Positions 35,858-47,193 of a DNA stretch of 64,000 bases are shown one piece after another. The stretch is from positions 124,001-188,000 of the forward strand of contig JANFAH010000072.1 of the NCBI GenBank assembly GCA_024663395.1, in the 5' to 3' direction. Made by a program: the position numbers and the translations under genes. The first letter of the stretch is position 1. Every line of letters begins with the position of its first letter. Source of the stretch: Pisolithus tinctorius (lineage: Eukaryota > Basidiomycota > Agaricomycetes > Boletales > Pisolithaceae). Below the pieces are notes generated by a model. It was not told the origin of the DNA. It saw only the letters and a list, made by a program, of their open reading frames with translations, and did no database searches.

Positions 35858-38387
35858 TTATGCGCGGCCGAGTTCTCGTAGAATTGCCGATTTGCGAGAT
35901 TCTGAGACCTCCCGAAAACCGGCATTCGTCATGTTGAAAGTACCATGGCCTGCAGATAATGCCCGTAACCGTGTTGAGTAATCTAGCATCTGGCTCAAAG
36001 GGGCCACAGCGTGGACGGTCAGCTTTGAGCGAGGGATGCCCGCGATGAGAGCGGAGGACGCAGATGAGGGTGATAATTCCACAGGCGGGATGTATGTCGT
36101 GTCCGCGTTCCATCGACCCGCTCCACCTTCGTTCCCGACGGCGGTTGTGTCGGAGGCAAGATCCAAAACCTCCCCTCCACTGTCCATGATGTCCTTGACA
36201 ACTTTACCAATGGTATCTTCGTGTACAGAGATCCTCAACTTGATGTAGGGCTCTAAGATGGGTCCCATTCTTGCACGTTTTAGGATATTTCTCATAATAG
36301 CAGAACTCGCGCCAGCGAGTATAGATGAAGGGGCGTCTCGTGGTAAATTGAATGCCATTATCTGAACCTTGACGTGCGAATATGGAAGCAAAGTGTGGGG
36401 AGAGCTGGAGAGTGCACTTGAGATTCCACGAGCCAGATTTGTTAGTGGGTGAAGTTGGTTGGGAGACGCATCCGGTGCGATCAAAGGGTTACCCTTGTTG
36501 TCGAGTACTAGGTTTCCTTCAAATGCTGGATCGCCCTGCTCGCCCGCCGCGAGCGGCGAGATTGACAAGGAAACTCTGGCCGTGACGACTTTACCTGAAA
36601 CCTCGGTAGACCACTCTTGAAGGCCCGAAGACATATTCGAGTCGACTGACTCTCGGTAGCTTACTTGGCGTCTGCCAAACTCGAAATCTGCTCGCCACTC
36701 TTCCCTCAGCCGACCCTCGATGATTTCCAAATGTAAAGCCCCAAGTGCGTGAATAAGGATCTGACCATCCTGAACGTCCATGCGCACCGACGGATCCGTT
36801 CGAATCAATGCTTGTATGGCCTCCTGGACTGGCTCCAGGTCAGAGTGGGAATTTGGCATTACAGAGACCGACATAACAGAAGGTGGAAGAACAACACCCC
36901 GCATCGACTGGGTGGTGGCAATTTTTCCTTGTCCCCGCCCGGACACCAACGTATCACCAGTCCGAGTGAAGCGCAGGCCCAGGAGGACCCCCACGGATCC
37001 GTATGGAAGGTAATCGACTTCTTGGGCCTCGGATGCATACAGCAGGAGTAGTTTGGACACTTTCTCCTTTTGCCCCGTATTCACGTTGAACAACACACTT
37101 TGATTCCTCAGACGTCCTGTATAATGAGTTACGATATCAAAATAAATATGACACCCTGCATACCTGAGTAGACGCGTACAAACGTCATCCATCCCTTACG
37201 CTGGTCCCAAGCGACTTTCCATGCGAGTAGGCGTAAAGGTCCATCCACATCTTCATCTTCTATCCGCACGTCAAGAGGACTTGCTAGTAATTCCCCAACG
37301 TAGTCCATTACCAGTTCCGTTCCAACGCCTTTCGAAGCGGAACCGCAGAGGACGGGTAGGACTTGGTTCCTCAGGGTAGCCCGGCGCAAGGGCGGTATGA
37401 TATCCTGGGGTTGAATCTGGAGATACGATGACGGTTCAGAAGGAAGCGCCAGTAACTTGTCCATGAGTTCCTCGGAAAACATTGCAAGATTCTCTAGGAG
37501 TGCCACACGTGCCGGTATTAAATGAGGAATGACGGGGTGTTCTTTCGGCAGTAATCTAGCTAGATCAACCGAGTCTAGAGATAGCGGGAGGGAATGGACC
37601 CTGCATTCGCCGTCCACGGCCCACTCCCATAACTGCCATTTGACGAGATCTATGAGACCTACAATTCCCGGTTCAGCGCGCGCGTAGTCATCGGGTTTCA
37701 TGGAAGCGATAGGAAGGGTGACCGCCAGTGGATTAGAGTGAAGCCCATGTGCAATTAGTGATATTAAAGATGCTCTAAATGATGCTCCTGGCCGATCGAG
37801 TTTATTCATGAATACTAATCTGGATGTTACGTTGTATCTGCAGGAATGTGAGGAGTGGAGGTGAGCAGAGTTGCCGAACACGCGCCTACCTTGATAACTG
37901 TCCCCATACAGCTTTAGTCTGAGCTTCGACGCCCTCTACGGAATCGATCAACACGATCGCACCGTCAACTACGCGACTCGCGCTTTCGACTTCCATTCCA
38001 AAATCAGCATGGCCTGGCGTGTCAATAAGATTGAAGGTCCAGTGCTTCCACTTGACCGGTACGCTTGCGGATTGTATCGTTATTCCTCGCTCCCTCTCAG
38101 CAGGCAGGAAATCGGTAATGGTACTTCCGGTATCGACCGAACCGGGGGATGATATGTAAGAGGATTTATGTAGAATAGACTCGGTTAGAGTAGTTTTTCC
38201 CGAATCTGAGACCCGTGAGCTCTTAATAGAATGAAAAGTGGGTGTTCATACCGATATGAGCGACCAATGCCATATTCCTGATGCCCGAAGGTTCGTCATG
38301 AGGCTCGGAGGCGAAACCTCGCGCAATGGAGACGAGCCTCCGAGAGGCGACTCTGTTACATCGCAAAGCGTAGAAAGAATGTATCAT
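35858..38387 (-). CDS. MEF2: Mitochondrial elongation factor G2 / ribosome-releasing factor (MEF2/GFM2)
   Basis: Four exons (35858-37116, 37164-37837, 37890-38205, 38252-38387) give 794 residues. The first 30 residues are Arg/Ser/Ala-rich with no acids (MIHSFYALRCNRVASRRLVS), a mitochondrial presequence. The GTPase domain has ALVAHIDSGKTTLTE (P-loop), RGITIQSASV (switch I), DTPGHADFG (G3) and FMNKLDRPGASF (G4). Domain II includes FVRVYSGRLRNQ, and domains III-V follow to ALSAGHGTFNMTNAGFREV. The family recycles mitochondrial ribosomes after termination together with RRF. Assignment to MEF2/GFM2 rather than MEF1 rests on overall impression of the sequence and is less certain than the EF-G family call. 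Confidence 0.87.
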
Positions 38388-38585
38388 AACCCTACTGGGA
38401 CCGTAACGTGCTTCGTATCAGTCTCAAAGCCGTTATTCGTGGTGGATTGGAGATGCCAGTGGTCGTCTTCAAGAAAGAATAATGCGTGGCACGTAGGGTA
38501 ATAATACATACAATAAACCTAAATAGCGCTACAGTACTATTATTTGCCTGTTGCAACGTGACACTTTGGTCCACCTACTACCGTC
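38388..38585. promoter_or_regulatory. Divergent promoter region, MEF2 (-) and ICMT (+)
   Basis: 198 nt between start codons. No specific motif recognised. Confidence 0.4.
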
Positions 38586-39576
38586 ATGACGGAGCCAGAC
38601 AACTTTGACGAGCGACTACGGCAACGTGCAAATCGCAGCCACCTTTTGGATACAATCCCAGTCGACCTAGAACCTCACGGTAACATTCCAAACACGCCGC
38701 TGGCAGCATCTACGATATCATTCGCACTTGGTGCCCTCTTCTCGCTTGGAACAGCGCTATTCCTCTCTGGTGGCCGTGTTTGCCCTTGGTGGGCGACATA
38801 CCAGTTAGGCTTTTTCCTCGCTGCATGGTCTGCCTTTCATTGGGGTGAGTTCGCAGTAACGGCAGGATGGAACCGAGACAAATGTAGTGTAGACTGTGAG
38901 TTCTTTTTCTCCATCTGCCATGCTCTGTATACATACGTCTGTGCCAGCCTTTTTATTGGACAATGGTGCCACCTATCATGTTGCAAATGGCAGCGCGTTA
39001 GTGGAATACCTCATCACTCTCTACTTCAAGCCTTCCTTGAAGACGTTTCCTTACATATCCCAACTTGGTACGTTTTGCTTGCTTCACATAGCTCAAATAT
39101 CCAACGCCAGAAGGAATCGCCCTCGCATTAAGCGGTCAGATTCTACGGACAGCAGCAATGATTTATGCATCTACTAACTTCTCACACTCCGTCGCATTCC
39201 GAAAGAGGGAGTCGCACAAGCTTGTCACAGACGGAGTTTACTCGTAGGAGCTAGTTTTTCTATCTGTAGTTGACCCTTACCAACCCTTTTCTTTTGTTGA
39301 TTAGGTGGTCCCGTCACCCCTCGTATGCAGGGTTCTTCTACTGGGCCTTGGGGACCCAACTGGTGCTGCAAAATCCGGTTTGCTTTATCGGTTTTGCAAT
39401 GACTTTGTGGCGGTTTTTCTCTCGCAGAATTCGAGGTACGTGTATCGGCATAGTGAACCCCGCGCAATTCTGAACTTGTTAAATCAGTTGAGGAACGAGC
39501 ATTAGTCCAATTCTTTGCCGAGGACTATCATGCATATAGACGACGAGTTGGCACTCGAATACCATTTATTCCCTAG
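38586..39576 (+). CDS. STE14: Protein-S-isoprenylcysteine O-methyltransferase (STE14/ICMT)
   Basis: Five exons (38586-38895, 38948-39067, 39111-39243, 39305-39435, 39488-39576) give 260 residues. It methylates the C-terminal prenylcysteine of CAAX proteins such as Ras and mating pheromones in the ER membrane. There are several hydrophobic helices: ISFALGALFSLGTALFL, LGFFLAAWSAFHWGEFAVTA and PVCFIGFAMTLWRFFSRRI. The signature is at the C-terminus: LVTDGVYSWSRHPSYAGFFY (RHP motif), then VEERALVQFFAEDYHAYRRR with the conserved Glu pair. FLLDNGATYHVANG is also typical. Introns are 43-61 nt; the 43-nt one (39068-39110) contains an earlier AG that would break frame. Confidence 0.93.
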
Positions 39577-39716
39577 TCACCCCAGTGTAACTCTCATTCA
39601 TAGTAAATTTATCACACAACTGAGAGCACGGGAAGGCATGAAATGCATGATCATGTACATGGTGAAGATCAAGACAATAGTATGAATTTTCATGTGGCAA
39701 AGCATGGCATTCATAT

Positions 39717-40454
39717 CTAATCTTGGATGATGGTCCTCCGTTCGGACACGTAGATACCATCCAAGAATTTACGGATATCCTTGTTCCGGACTCTGCAGGA
39801 ACCCTGGATAGAGGCAGCTGCGAGACATGGATTAGTGGAACTTGGTGACAGGGGCAATAAAAGACAATTACCTGATTGTGAGACGTTTTCGATATCGTTG
39901 CCTTCGAGGATGAGTTCGTCTTTCTGAGCCTTGGACTCTGATATCGTAACACCATCCAACATCTTGACATGGCGAACAGTCTGGTACAAGGAGTCAGGCA
40001 ACCCTTCTCTTCTCCGAAAGACGACTAGACTACCTTCTCGCCGAGGAAATTACGGATCTCCAATGACTGTCCTTGTTCTTGGATAATACAGTTGACAGGG
40101 AAGTGCGCATACACGGCACGCATTTTGTATTGGAAACCCTGTACGCGTCAGGTGAGACTGTGTTGTCTATCCCGCAACATTTGGACATGCCTTCGTCACC
40201 CCAATGACCATGTTGTTAATAAGACTTCTGATGGTGCGCAAGCATGCAATATGCTTTCGGCCACCTTTCCAGACAGCCAGGGTAACTTTAATCTTGTCCT
40301 TCCCAGCCTTGACTGCCCGGATATCCATGTCGACATGGCGAACGTTTTTCGTGAGTGTTCCACGGGGACCTGTGACCTTGATAACACGAGACTTGATCTC
40401 GACAGTAACGCCTTCAGGAATGTCAAGCTCTTCGGTCTTGAGGATGTCACGCAT
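39717..40454 (-). CDS. RPL9: 60S ribosomal protein uL6 (RPL9)
   Basis: Four coding exons (39717-39817, 39872-39980, 40034-40138, 40191-40454) give 192 residues. It starts [20 protein letters not shown] and includes [59 protein letters not shown] and [15 protein letters not shown], ending [19 protein letters not shown]. This is a large-subunit protein near the sarcin-ricin loop. The first coding intron (40139-40190) requires a GC donor (AAG|GCATGT); no GT site joins VTK to GFQY in frame. CTTGTCAG directly precedes the ATG, showing a 5'UTR intron that ends at the start codon. Confidence 0.95.
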
Positions 40455-40601
40455 CTGACAAGATACCATGTCAGTTCGAAGTGCATCCCGGAGCGGGCGA
40501 TCACATCCATCCCAGTCTGCTGGATGCGCGACCCATCAGGCGGACAGAACAAGGGGGGTTCCTGCATGTCTGCAGTACTGACACGGCGGGGGGACACTTA
40601 C
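40455..40601 (-). other. 5'UTR intron of uL6
   Basis: 147 nt on the minus strand with donor GTAAGTGTC (first base 40601) and acceptor CTTGTCAG (last base 40455) directly before the ATG. A weak C-box-like TGATGG and a D-box-like CTGA occur about 65 nt apart, too poor to call a snoRNA. Confidence 0.6.
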
Positions 40602-40913
40602 TTTGCAATTGTGGGTAGTCTTGAGGTCGCTCCGCTGGCCCTGGTGTTGTGCTGCAATGCGTTGGTGCGCGGACCCTCGGCAGATTGCGATCGGAGTCTA
40701 AAAGTGCTCATGGCGGTGATTTGTCCATGAGTGGCATTGCTCTTCTTTACCTTCATCCACCATCATCGTTTCGTTGGAGTCGCGAGTTTTCTTCACCTGA
40801 GTGCGAAATTGTTAAAAAATCAGTTTCTCTGTCGCATTTGTCGGTGGATCCTAGGTGAAAACCGTGTCTCTTTTGCGAGCTTTGGCATTTCAGCACCTAA
40901 GCATTTTTGCGCA
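40602..40913. promoter_or_regulatory. Divergent promoter region, uL6 (-) and PCF11 (+)
   Basis: 312 nt between the uL6 5'UTR intron donor and the PCF11 ATG. It must hold the uL6 first exon and both promoters. No defined element recognised. Confidence 0.4.
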
Positions 40914-43410
40914 ATGTCGTCGATGTACTCCCAAGTACCTGCTTATTCCCAAGGAATCTACCCTCCTGCTCCAGGGTATCAACAGCCTGCCGGTCCATCA
41001 TATCCCTACCCTCAACTTCCGTCTACCCAACCGCAAGCACCTGTTTACCATGTGGATCCGAATTCATTCCGTCGTGATTTTGCGACTCGTCTTGCAGAAC
41101 TCACCATAAACTCTAGACCCATCATCCAGTCTTTATCGATGTATGCTCAAGAATACTCCAGGTGGGCAGATGTAGTTGCACAATGCATCCACACGCATAT
41201 TCGCAGGGTGAGCTCTTCTGTTCCTTTTGCACTGGCCTTTACTCTTTCACTCGGCGGGATGGGACGGACCAGCGTCTGCATGGGCACGGGCTTATGTCGT
41301 TCGAGACTATGTAATTAGACATCTCGTCGTGTAGTTTTTGTTGAGCAAAGAGTAATCCCTCATGGCCCAATATGTGGCCACCGCTGCCACCAGCGGCGAG
41401 AGGACGATCCCATGAGAATTTGCTCCGCGCTGTCCTTCGTTTTGTTTTTTTGTTCTTTTCGCGAGTTGTCCCGATGTGCTGACTCATCTTGCTGTTTTTG
41501 GTTTGTTTGTCATCAGGTCCCTCCGTGGATGAAATTGCCTGCGTTTTACCTTCTTGATGCAATATCCAAGAACGTCTTCGAACCTTATGCACGCCATTTC
41601 GCGACATTCGTCATATCCTTGTTTCTGGAAACTTACCAGCAGGTTGACCAGCCCACCCGCAGCAAAATGGAAGAGATGTTGATCACCTGGCGAACCGGCG
41701 CACCGAACGGCAAGGAGCTTTTCGGTGTTATCACACAACTGTCCGTCGAACGAGGTATATGGGGTGGTGACTCGTCCTCTCCTGCAGATGTACGTTTCAT
41801 GTTCCTCAAGTCGTACTGTCACTCATCCCATCCCAAGGCATCGTCTCCAACGTACCCCAGCACTATCTCGAAAGCGCAGGTACTTAGCGAACTCGAGTTC
41901 ACGTTGGGCCAGAAAGATAGGGCACTACAAGCCAACCCTTGGGATGTTGCAGTTCAGAAGCACGTTGAGGTTCTGCATCAGGTAAGGTGATATCAATTCG
42001 CCTCATGTATGATGCTTATGCATGATTGCCAGCTCCGTAATCTAGTAGAAGCCGGCGTCTCCCAGGATGAATTACGACAGATCCTTAACCAATTAAGGTC
42101 ACTTACACGTACAACGCCCCAAGTACAACCCCCGCCTTCCTCGTCTTACCCCACGCATCCAACCCAGTCTACACATACTCGCTCATATCCTCATTACCAT
42201 GGAGCTCCTGCGGCACCCTCCACTTATTCTCATCAGTCTGAACAGCCTAAACCGGTTGATATATCTACTCTTCTTCCAGCGGCTTCGTCTAGTACTTCAA
42301 CATCTCCCCTCCCCTCGACTAACATAGCAACACTATACAATGCTTTGCTTAAGGCAGGTGTCGTCTCCGCGGGTGGTGCATCGTCTACAAATCACCTACA
42401 CGAAGTCAAACTTCCCGAAACAAACACTGCTGAGTACAGTAGAGATGCCAGCCGCGCGTATAGGAAAGCCGTCTTATCAGAGAAGGTCAAGCTCACTACA
42501 GCGGATATTTTAAAGTGAGTAGTGCATTTTCTTTCCAGGTGCCTGTCAGTGACTGACCATTATCCCAGAAAACGCTCGTCTGTTGTCGACCTCTTATATA
42601 ACAGACTGCCTGTGCAATGCAAGCAATGTGGATTGAGGTTCAGCCATGATGCCTGCGGTAAGAAGCAGATGGACGATCACTTGGACATGCACTTCAAGCA
42701 AAACAGCGGGGTCGGGCAAAATGTTGGCCGGGGACACAGCAGATGTTGGTTCGTTAGTCTGGAGGTATGTATTTCGAATTCTAGCTGTCCCCAATGCCAG
42801 CTCAATGGATTTCTAGGATTGGACAAGGCAAGGTACTATTGATGTGAAAGGAAAGGGACGGGTCGATGGCCCACGATCCCTCTCTAAGAAACTTGTGGAT
42901 GCAGCGCAGCGAGATGCGGAGCTTCGTGCTCAATTTGTTGTGGTTCCACCTGGTGATGAGGCCAAGTCAATATATTGTCCGATATGTAAGGAGACTCTGA
43001 AGTCCGAATTCCTGGAAGATGACGAAGAGTGGGTGTGGAGAAATGCGATTAGAAAAGATGACAAGGTATGCGCACATTCTTTACCGCTTGGCGTCCTTTG
43101 CCTTTGTTACTTACTTTGTCTGTAGATCTATCATGCTACATGTCATTCTGAAGCAGCGACTTCGGCACTTAGTCTGGCTGCTCGTCTGCGCAATGATGGG
43201 TCCAGCCGTAGTCGATCTCGAACTCCTGAGGTCTCTGCATTGCGTTCTACCCCGCCAAGAAGCACGGCTACTGGCCCGTGCAAATCCCAATCAGCTTCAC
43301 CTGATACGAAACGCGCAACGCTTAAGCGCAAGGTTGACGATGAGGGTGGATTACCAAGTGCAGTATCAGATGGTACGCCAGCGGCAAAGAAGCTCGCTCT
43401 TGCAGTGTGA
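40914..43410 (+). CDS. PCF11: mRNA 3'-end processing and termination factor PCF11
   Basis: Seven exons (40914-41207, 41517-41789, 41838-41981, 42033-42514, 42569-42764, 42817-43065, 43126-43410) give 640 residues. After a Pro/Tyr/Gln-rich start comes the CTD-interacting domain (FRRDFATRLAELTINSRPII, LPAFYLLDAISKNVFEPYA, FETYQQVDQPTRSKMEEML with L for F at its start). A helical region (VEAGVSQDELRQILNQLRSL), a Ser/Pro linker and two Cys/His zinc elements follow: CKQCGLRFSHDACGKKQMDD with its HLDMHF, and YCPICKETLKSEFLEDDEEW. The protein binds the RNA polymerase II CTD and bridges cleavage factor IA. Intron 1 is 309 nt, about six times the local norm. Intron 41790-41837 is a stop-free multiple of three and might be retained. 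Confidence 0.93.
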
Positions 43411-43662
43411 AACGAGTGACACCCACATAATGTTCATTACCATTCAATCATCAAATCATTTTTATTCTATTACATTATTTGCTGAGCATTACTACTACAT
43501 GGCATCTGTACTACATTGCAAACCATAACCAACAAGCCACTGTCATTAGACAGTTCCAGTGTGTGATCCCTGCGCCCTGCAGTGTCGCTTGTGTGGAAGT
43601 GACTTTGAACAAGCGTCCATTGTACCAGACCAACCAACTAAAAGTTCTTTGCCTCCCTGACG

Positions 43663-45140
43663 ATGTCTCCCAATACCCATATGGTCCTTCACGGGCAGGG
43701 CGTCGCTAAAACGCGTACGTGGCATAATCCCGACTCTATCCAACCTCTCAGGGCACTGCACAATATTAATACAGTGCAGGAGATACCCGCACTCGATGCC
43801 ACCTTGAAAAGAATTGACGACATCGTGAACAATGATGTTGAAATGGAGGTACGCACCCAATCGACGAACTTTTGCGAATGAGATGTATTCATGGTCATGT
43901 AGGGTTCGCTTTCTGAACAATCTACAATTATTGTCATAGATACAAATATTCTGCTCGAATTTCTCGACGTCCTGCAAACATTCGTGTTGGATATCGAACA
44001 ACAGAAATTGCCGGTGTTGTTGATCATCCCGGGTGTGGTAATCTACGAACTTGATAGGTACGTTGTATCGACCTTCATTCGTTCTGCCGCACGTCATATT
44101 TCCGCCTCAGCCTGAAGAACCGCGACGGACTCTCTTGGTTTGCACGGAGGGCATCAACATGGCTACTAAGCAAGGTAAAAGAGAGGAGAACAGTCAAAGG
44201 TCAAGCCCTGGGGGAGACTTGCAAGGCGTCACGAAACTGGAAAAAGAGAGAACCTGGCGAAGTAGAACTCCTTCAAGGCAGGCGCGAGGATGATCACTGA
44301 CAGTGTGGTGCACAGGAGCTTTGCACGGAAAGGACGAATGACAGTCTCATACTTGACTGCTGTCAGTATTTCTGCCATCAACGACGTACTTTTTTGTGCA
44401 GCAAAGACAAGATCCTTGCGGTAGAAGCGGAAAGTACCGGTATGTCCCAAGGCCACGGACTGTGGTGTCGGTAATGACAGAAATACATGCCAGGTATACC
44501 GACAATATTCCCTCATCGAAGCTCTTTCTGCAGCCGGGACATAGCACATGCAGTGTTCGACCAAGCAACTGCAAAGATGTTCAGCGGGTACTACCCTGTT
44601 TACAGCAATGAATCCATGGAACAGGTTGGGCCTATAGCGACGCTGGATGAAGATGGCATGGATGTCGATGATGATTCCGCAGTGACACAAGCAGCTCGAC
44701 CGAGCCACCCCCTGGATCTGTTACATCTGCAGGTCATTGAGTACTTCTCCCTGCTGCTCCTGGATCTGGTCGGTGTAGTAGGGAACGGAGAGGTGCAGAG
44801 GTTTGGGAGCGGTGATGTCGGATCTCGGCACGCGCCGTCATACGCTCGAAAGCACATCTTTTTCTGGACGGCATCTGATTGCGTGGAATATTTGGATAGC
44901 AAAAAGCGGTGTCCGCGATCGAGTCCAAGAGTGGAAGTGTTCCTGATGAAGCCATACGAGGGTCGAGGTTCCCGGCGGGGTCAAGACTGGTCCCGTCGGG
45001 ACTGGGAGGTAGCGTTGAAAACGCTGGCGGTCATTGGGGAGCAATGGGAAGCAGGCTCCGCCATTCGCGACTCTATACCGGCGGTAGAGTTCCATGTGAG
45101 TCGGATATTTTCCATGCCGATGCGGCCGACGGGGCAGTGA
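43663..45140 (+). CDS. SWT1: Transcriptional protein SWT1 (PIN-domain RNA endoribonuclease)
   Basis: Five exons (43663-43848, 43903-44057, 44111-44261, 44316-44439, 44494-45140) give 420 residues. The PIN domain spans about residues 65-215: STIIVIDTNILLEFLDVLQT (first catalytic Asp), LPVLLIIPGVVIYELDRLKN (acidic residue), RDGLSWFARRASTWLLSKV, ERTNDSLILDCCQYF and FLCSKDKILAVEAES (late Asp). The C-terminal part (SRDIAHAVFDQATAKMFSGY and beyond) is helical. Yeast Swt1 is a nuclear endonuclease that removes transcripts mis-assembled at the pore. The position directly after PCF11 may be chance. A strong GTGAGT at 45094 with a CAG just before an in-frame TGA offers an alternative, shorter C-terminus. 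Confidence 0.87.
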
Positions 45141-45288
45141 AGATGCGACGAGGACGGTGATGGAGTAGTAGAGTACTTATGTGGAGCTAATAGTAACAAA
45201 CACCGGTTTGGATTAGGTTTTCTACACTAGCAATTAAATAGTATGACATAGCTTTCAACCCTCCGCCACCAGGTTCCCCTCGTCTTCC

Positions 45289-46923
45289 ATGGCAAAGAAA
45301 CGCGTCATACACTTTGCCCTTGTACTTCTCGGCCTCATCTTGTTAGGAACTGTCCTCGTTCTCTCATCCGTCTCCTACTACCTCGCCATCAATTCCACCG
45401 CGTATCTGTCTGAACTCGAGGTTCCTGTGCTGGACAACACGACGAGATGGAACGCATCAGAACATGGCATGGTCGAACGTATACCACGCATTCTCCACCA
45501 GACCTGGAAGTCAGAAACTCTCCCATCTCGCTGGAAAGCCGTCTCCGAAGGATGTCGTGAAATGATGCCAGACTAGTACGTCTTACGCCATGCTGTTCCC
45601 TTGCACTTCTTATCTTGTGTTACCCACAGCGACTACATGCTCTGGACAGATGCCAGCTCCAGAGAATTCATTGCAGAACACTACTCTTGGTTTCTCGACA
45701 CCTTTGATAATTACCAGTTCACCATCCAGCGCGCCGACGCTATCCGTTATTTCGTGCTCCACCATTACGGTGGTGTCTACCTAGACCTCGACATAGGGTG
45801 TTTACGACCTCTTGACCCTCTACTCATCTATCCCGTGATCCTGCCTAAAACGATCCCTGTCGGTGTCTCCAATGACCTCATGTTTGCTGAAAGGAGACAT
45901 CCTTTCCTCGCTCAGACGATCCATAACCTTGTCACGTTTGACCACTCTTGGATCCTAAACTACCCAACGGTGATGTTCTCCACGGGCCCGATGTTCCTTT
46001 CGGCACAGTATAGTATCTACACTTCGTCCCACCCCTCCGAGCCCGGGGAACCCAGTGACATTCGCATCTTACCAAAGTCTCTCTATGGAAAAAACGCAAA
46101 AGAAAATGAAGCACCGCACTCATTCTTCTCTCACTTCTATGGAAGCAGCTGGCATGCAGACGATGCTGCATTCATCGGGTTTTTGGGCCAGTGGGGAAAG
46201 GTTTTGCTCTGGGTTGGGTTGTTTGTCTTGATTTTCGGTGTTTATCGACTCGTCATGCCAAGCAAACCAAGGAGCTACAATCTAAGGAGGATCGGAGGTT
46301 ACGAAGTTTTGCTGCCCAGATGGAACCAGCGGAATGGTCGCTGGCATCTCGACATGCGATGGTCTTCACTGCCCCCATCTGCCGTTTCGACTCAGCCACC
46401 ATCACCTGCGACATCCGTGCCGCAGTCCCCCTTAGAAGAACACGTTTCCCTACTTCCATTGCCTTTCGATGTTCGGCCAAACTCACCTGCGTCTTCTTCT
46501 GATGCTTCTTCTTTCGAAGCGTTCCCTTCAGCGGGACATCGGGGAGGCTCTTTGCTCAGCGACGCTGTTCGTCGTCTGAGGGATCGACTTAATCAGTTGA
46601 TTTCCCCCCATACAAGCAACCCAGCTGTTGCCCGTTTGCGGTACCGCAGCAGGCGACAGCGGTCACGAGGAGTGCTATTCTTCCTTCCAGCTATTTTTAC
46701 CCAATCCCAAGTTGTGGAATTACCTCCGCGCAGTCCTCCACCACAGCCCTCCATTTTTCCGGCTTGTGACCTTCCCCCTGAAAAGGTCCGCAACGCAAGT
46801 CGAAGTGGGCCCTTAGGTGGAGACGATGATCCCGGCTTCCGTCAAGGAAGGTCGTACTCTCCGCGACCCCAAACAGACAGTGGCGTATCAGACACACTAT
46901 TCGACGTCGACGTCGAGTCATAG
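45289..46923 (+). CDS. GT32 family mannosyltransferase, SUR1/CSG1-like (IPC mannosylation)
   Basis: Two exons (45289-45575, 45630-46923) give 526 residues. A signal anchor is at residues 8-30 (ALVLLGLILLGTVLVLSSV). The catalytic domain has IPRILHQTWKSETLPSRW, DYMLWTDASSREFIAEHYSW, IQRADAIRYFVLHHYGGVYL, DLDIGCLRPLDPLL (DXD motif for metal and GDP-mannose), and FLAQTIHNLVTFDHSWILNY with TGPMFLS. A second membrane segment is VLLWVGLFVLIFGVYRLVM near residue 310, then a long Ser/Pro/Arg-rich tail. This arrangement matches Sur1/Csh1, which mannosylate inositol phosphorylceramide in the Golgi. The tail of about 200 residues is longer than in yeast and looks disordered. Substrate is inferred from family. 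Confidence 0.88.
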
Positions 46924-47193
46924 TCATCGCTGCCCACCTTCGTTAGGGACTACCTTACTATTAGCAACGTCTATTGCTATTGCTCCAACTTTGTGAGAGG
47001 GCCTCACGAGATACCAAGGTTTGCTGTGGATGCTCGGGTTTTTACGTATGTTCATGCAGGATTCAATTTTACTGTAATTAGCTTTGTTTTTCCCGTCATG
47101 ACCTTTACCTTCGATCTCCCATGTTTCCTCGTGCAGCGACGGCATTCTTATAGCATCTACAGTACGCTACGGTACTACTCCGATATTACTTAG
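46924..47193. other. Convergent intergenic region
   Basis: 270 nt between the stop codons of the GT32 gene (+) and the MFS transporter (-). Presumed 3' UTRs; nothing else recognised. Confidence 0.45.

Noticed and set aside
40455..40601. C/D snoRNA inside the uL6 5'UTR intron
   Set aside because: TGATGG and CTGA are present but there is no terminal stem and the C box is degenerate.
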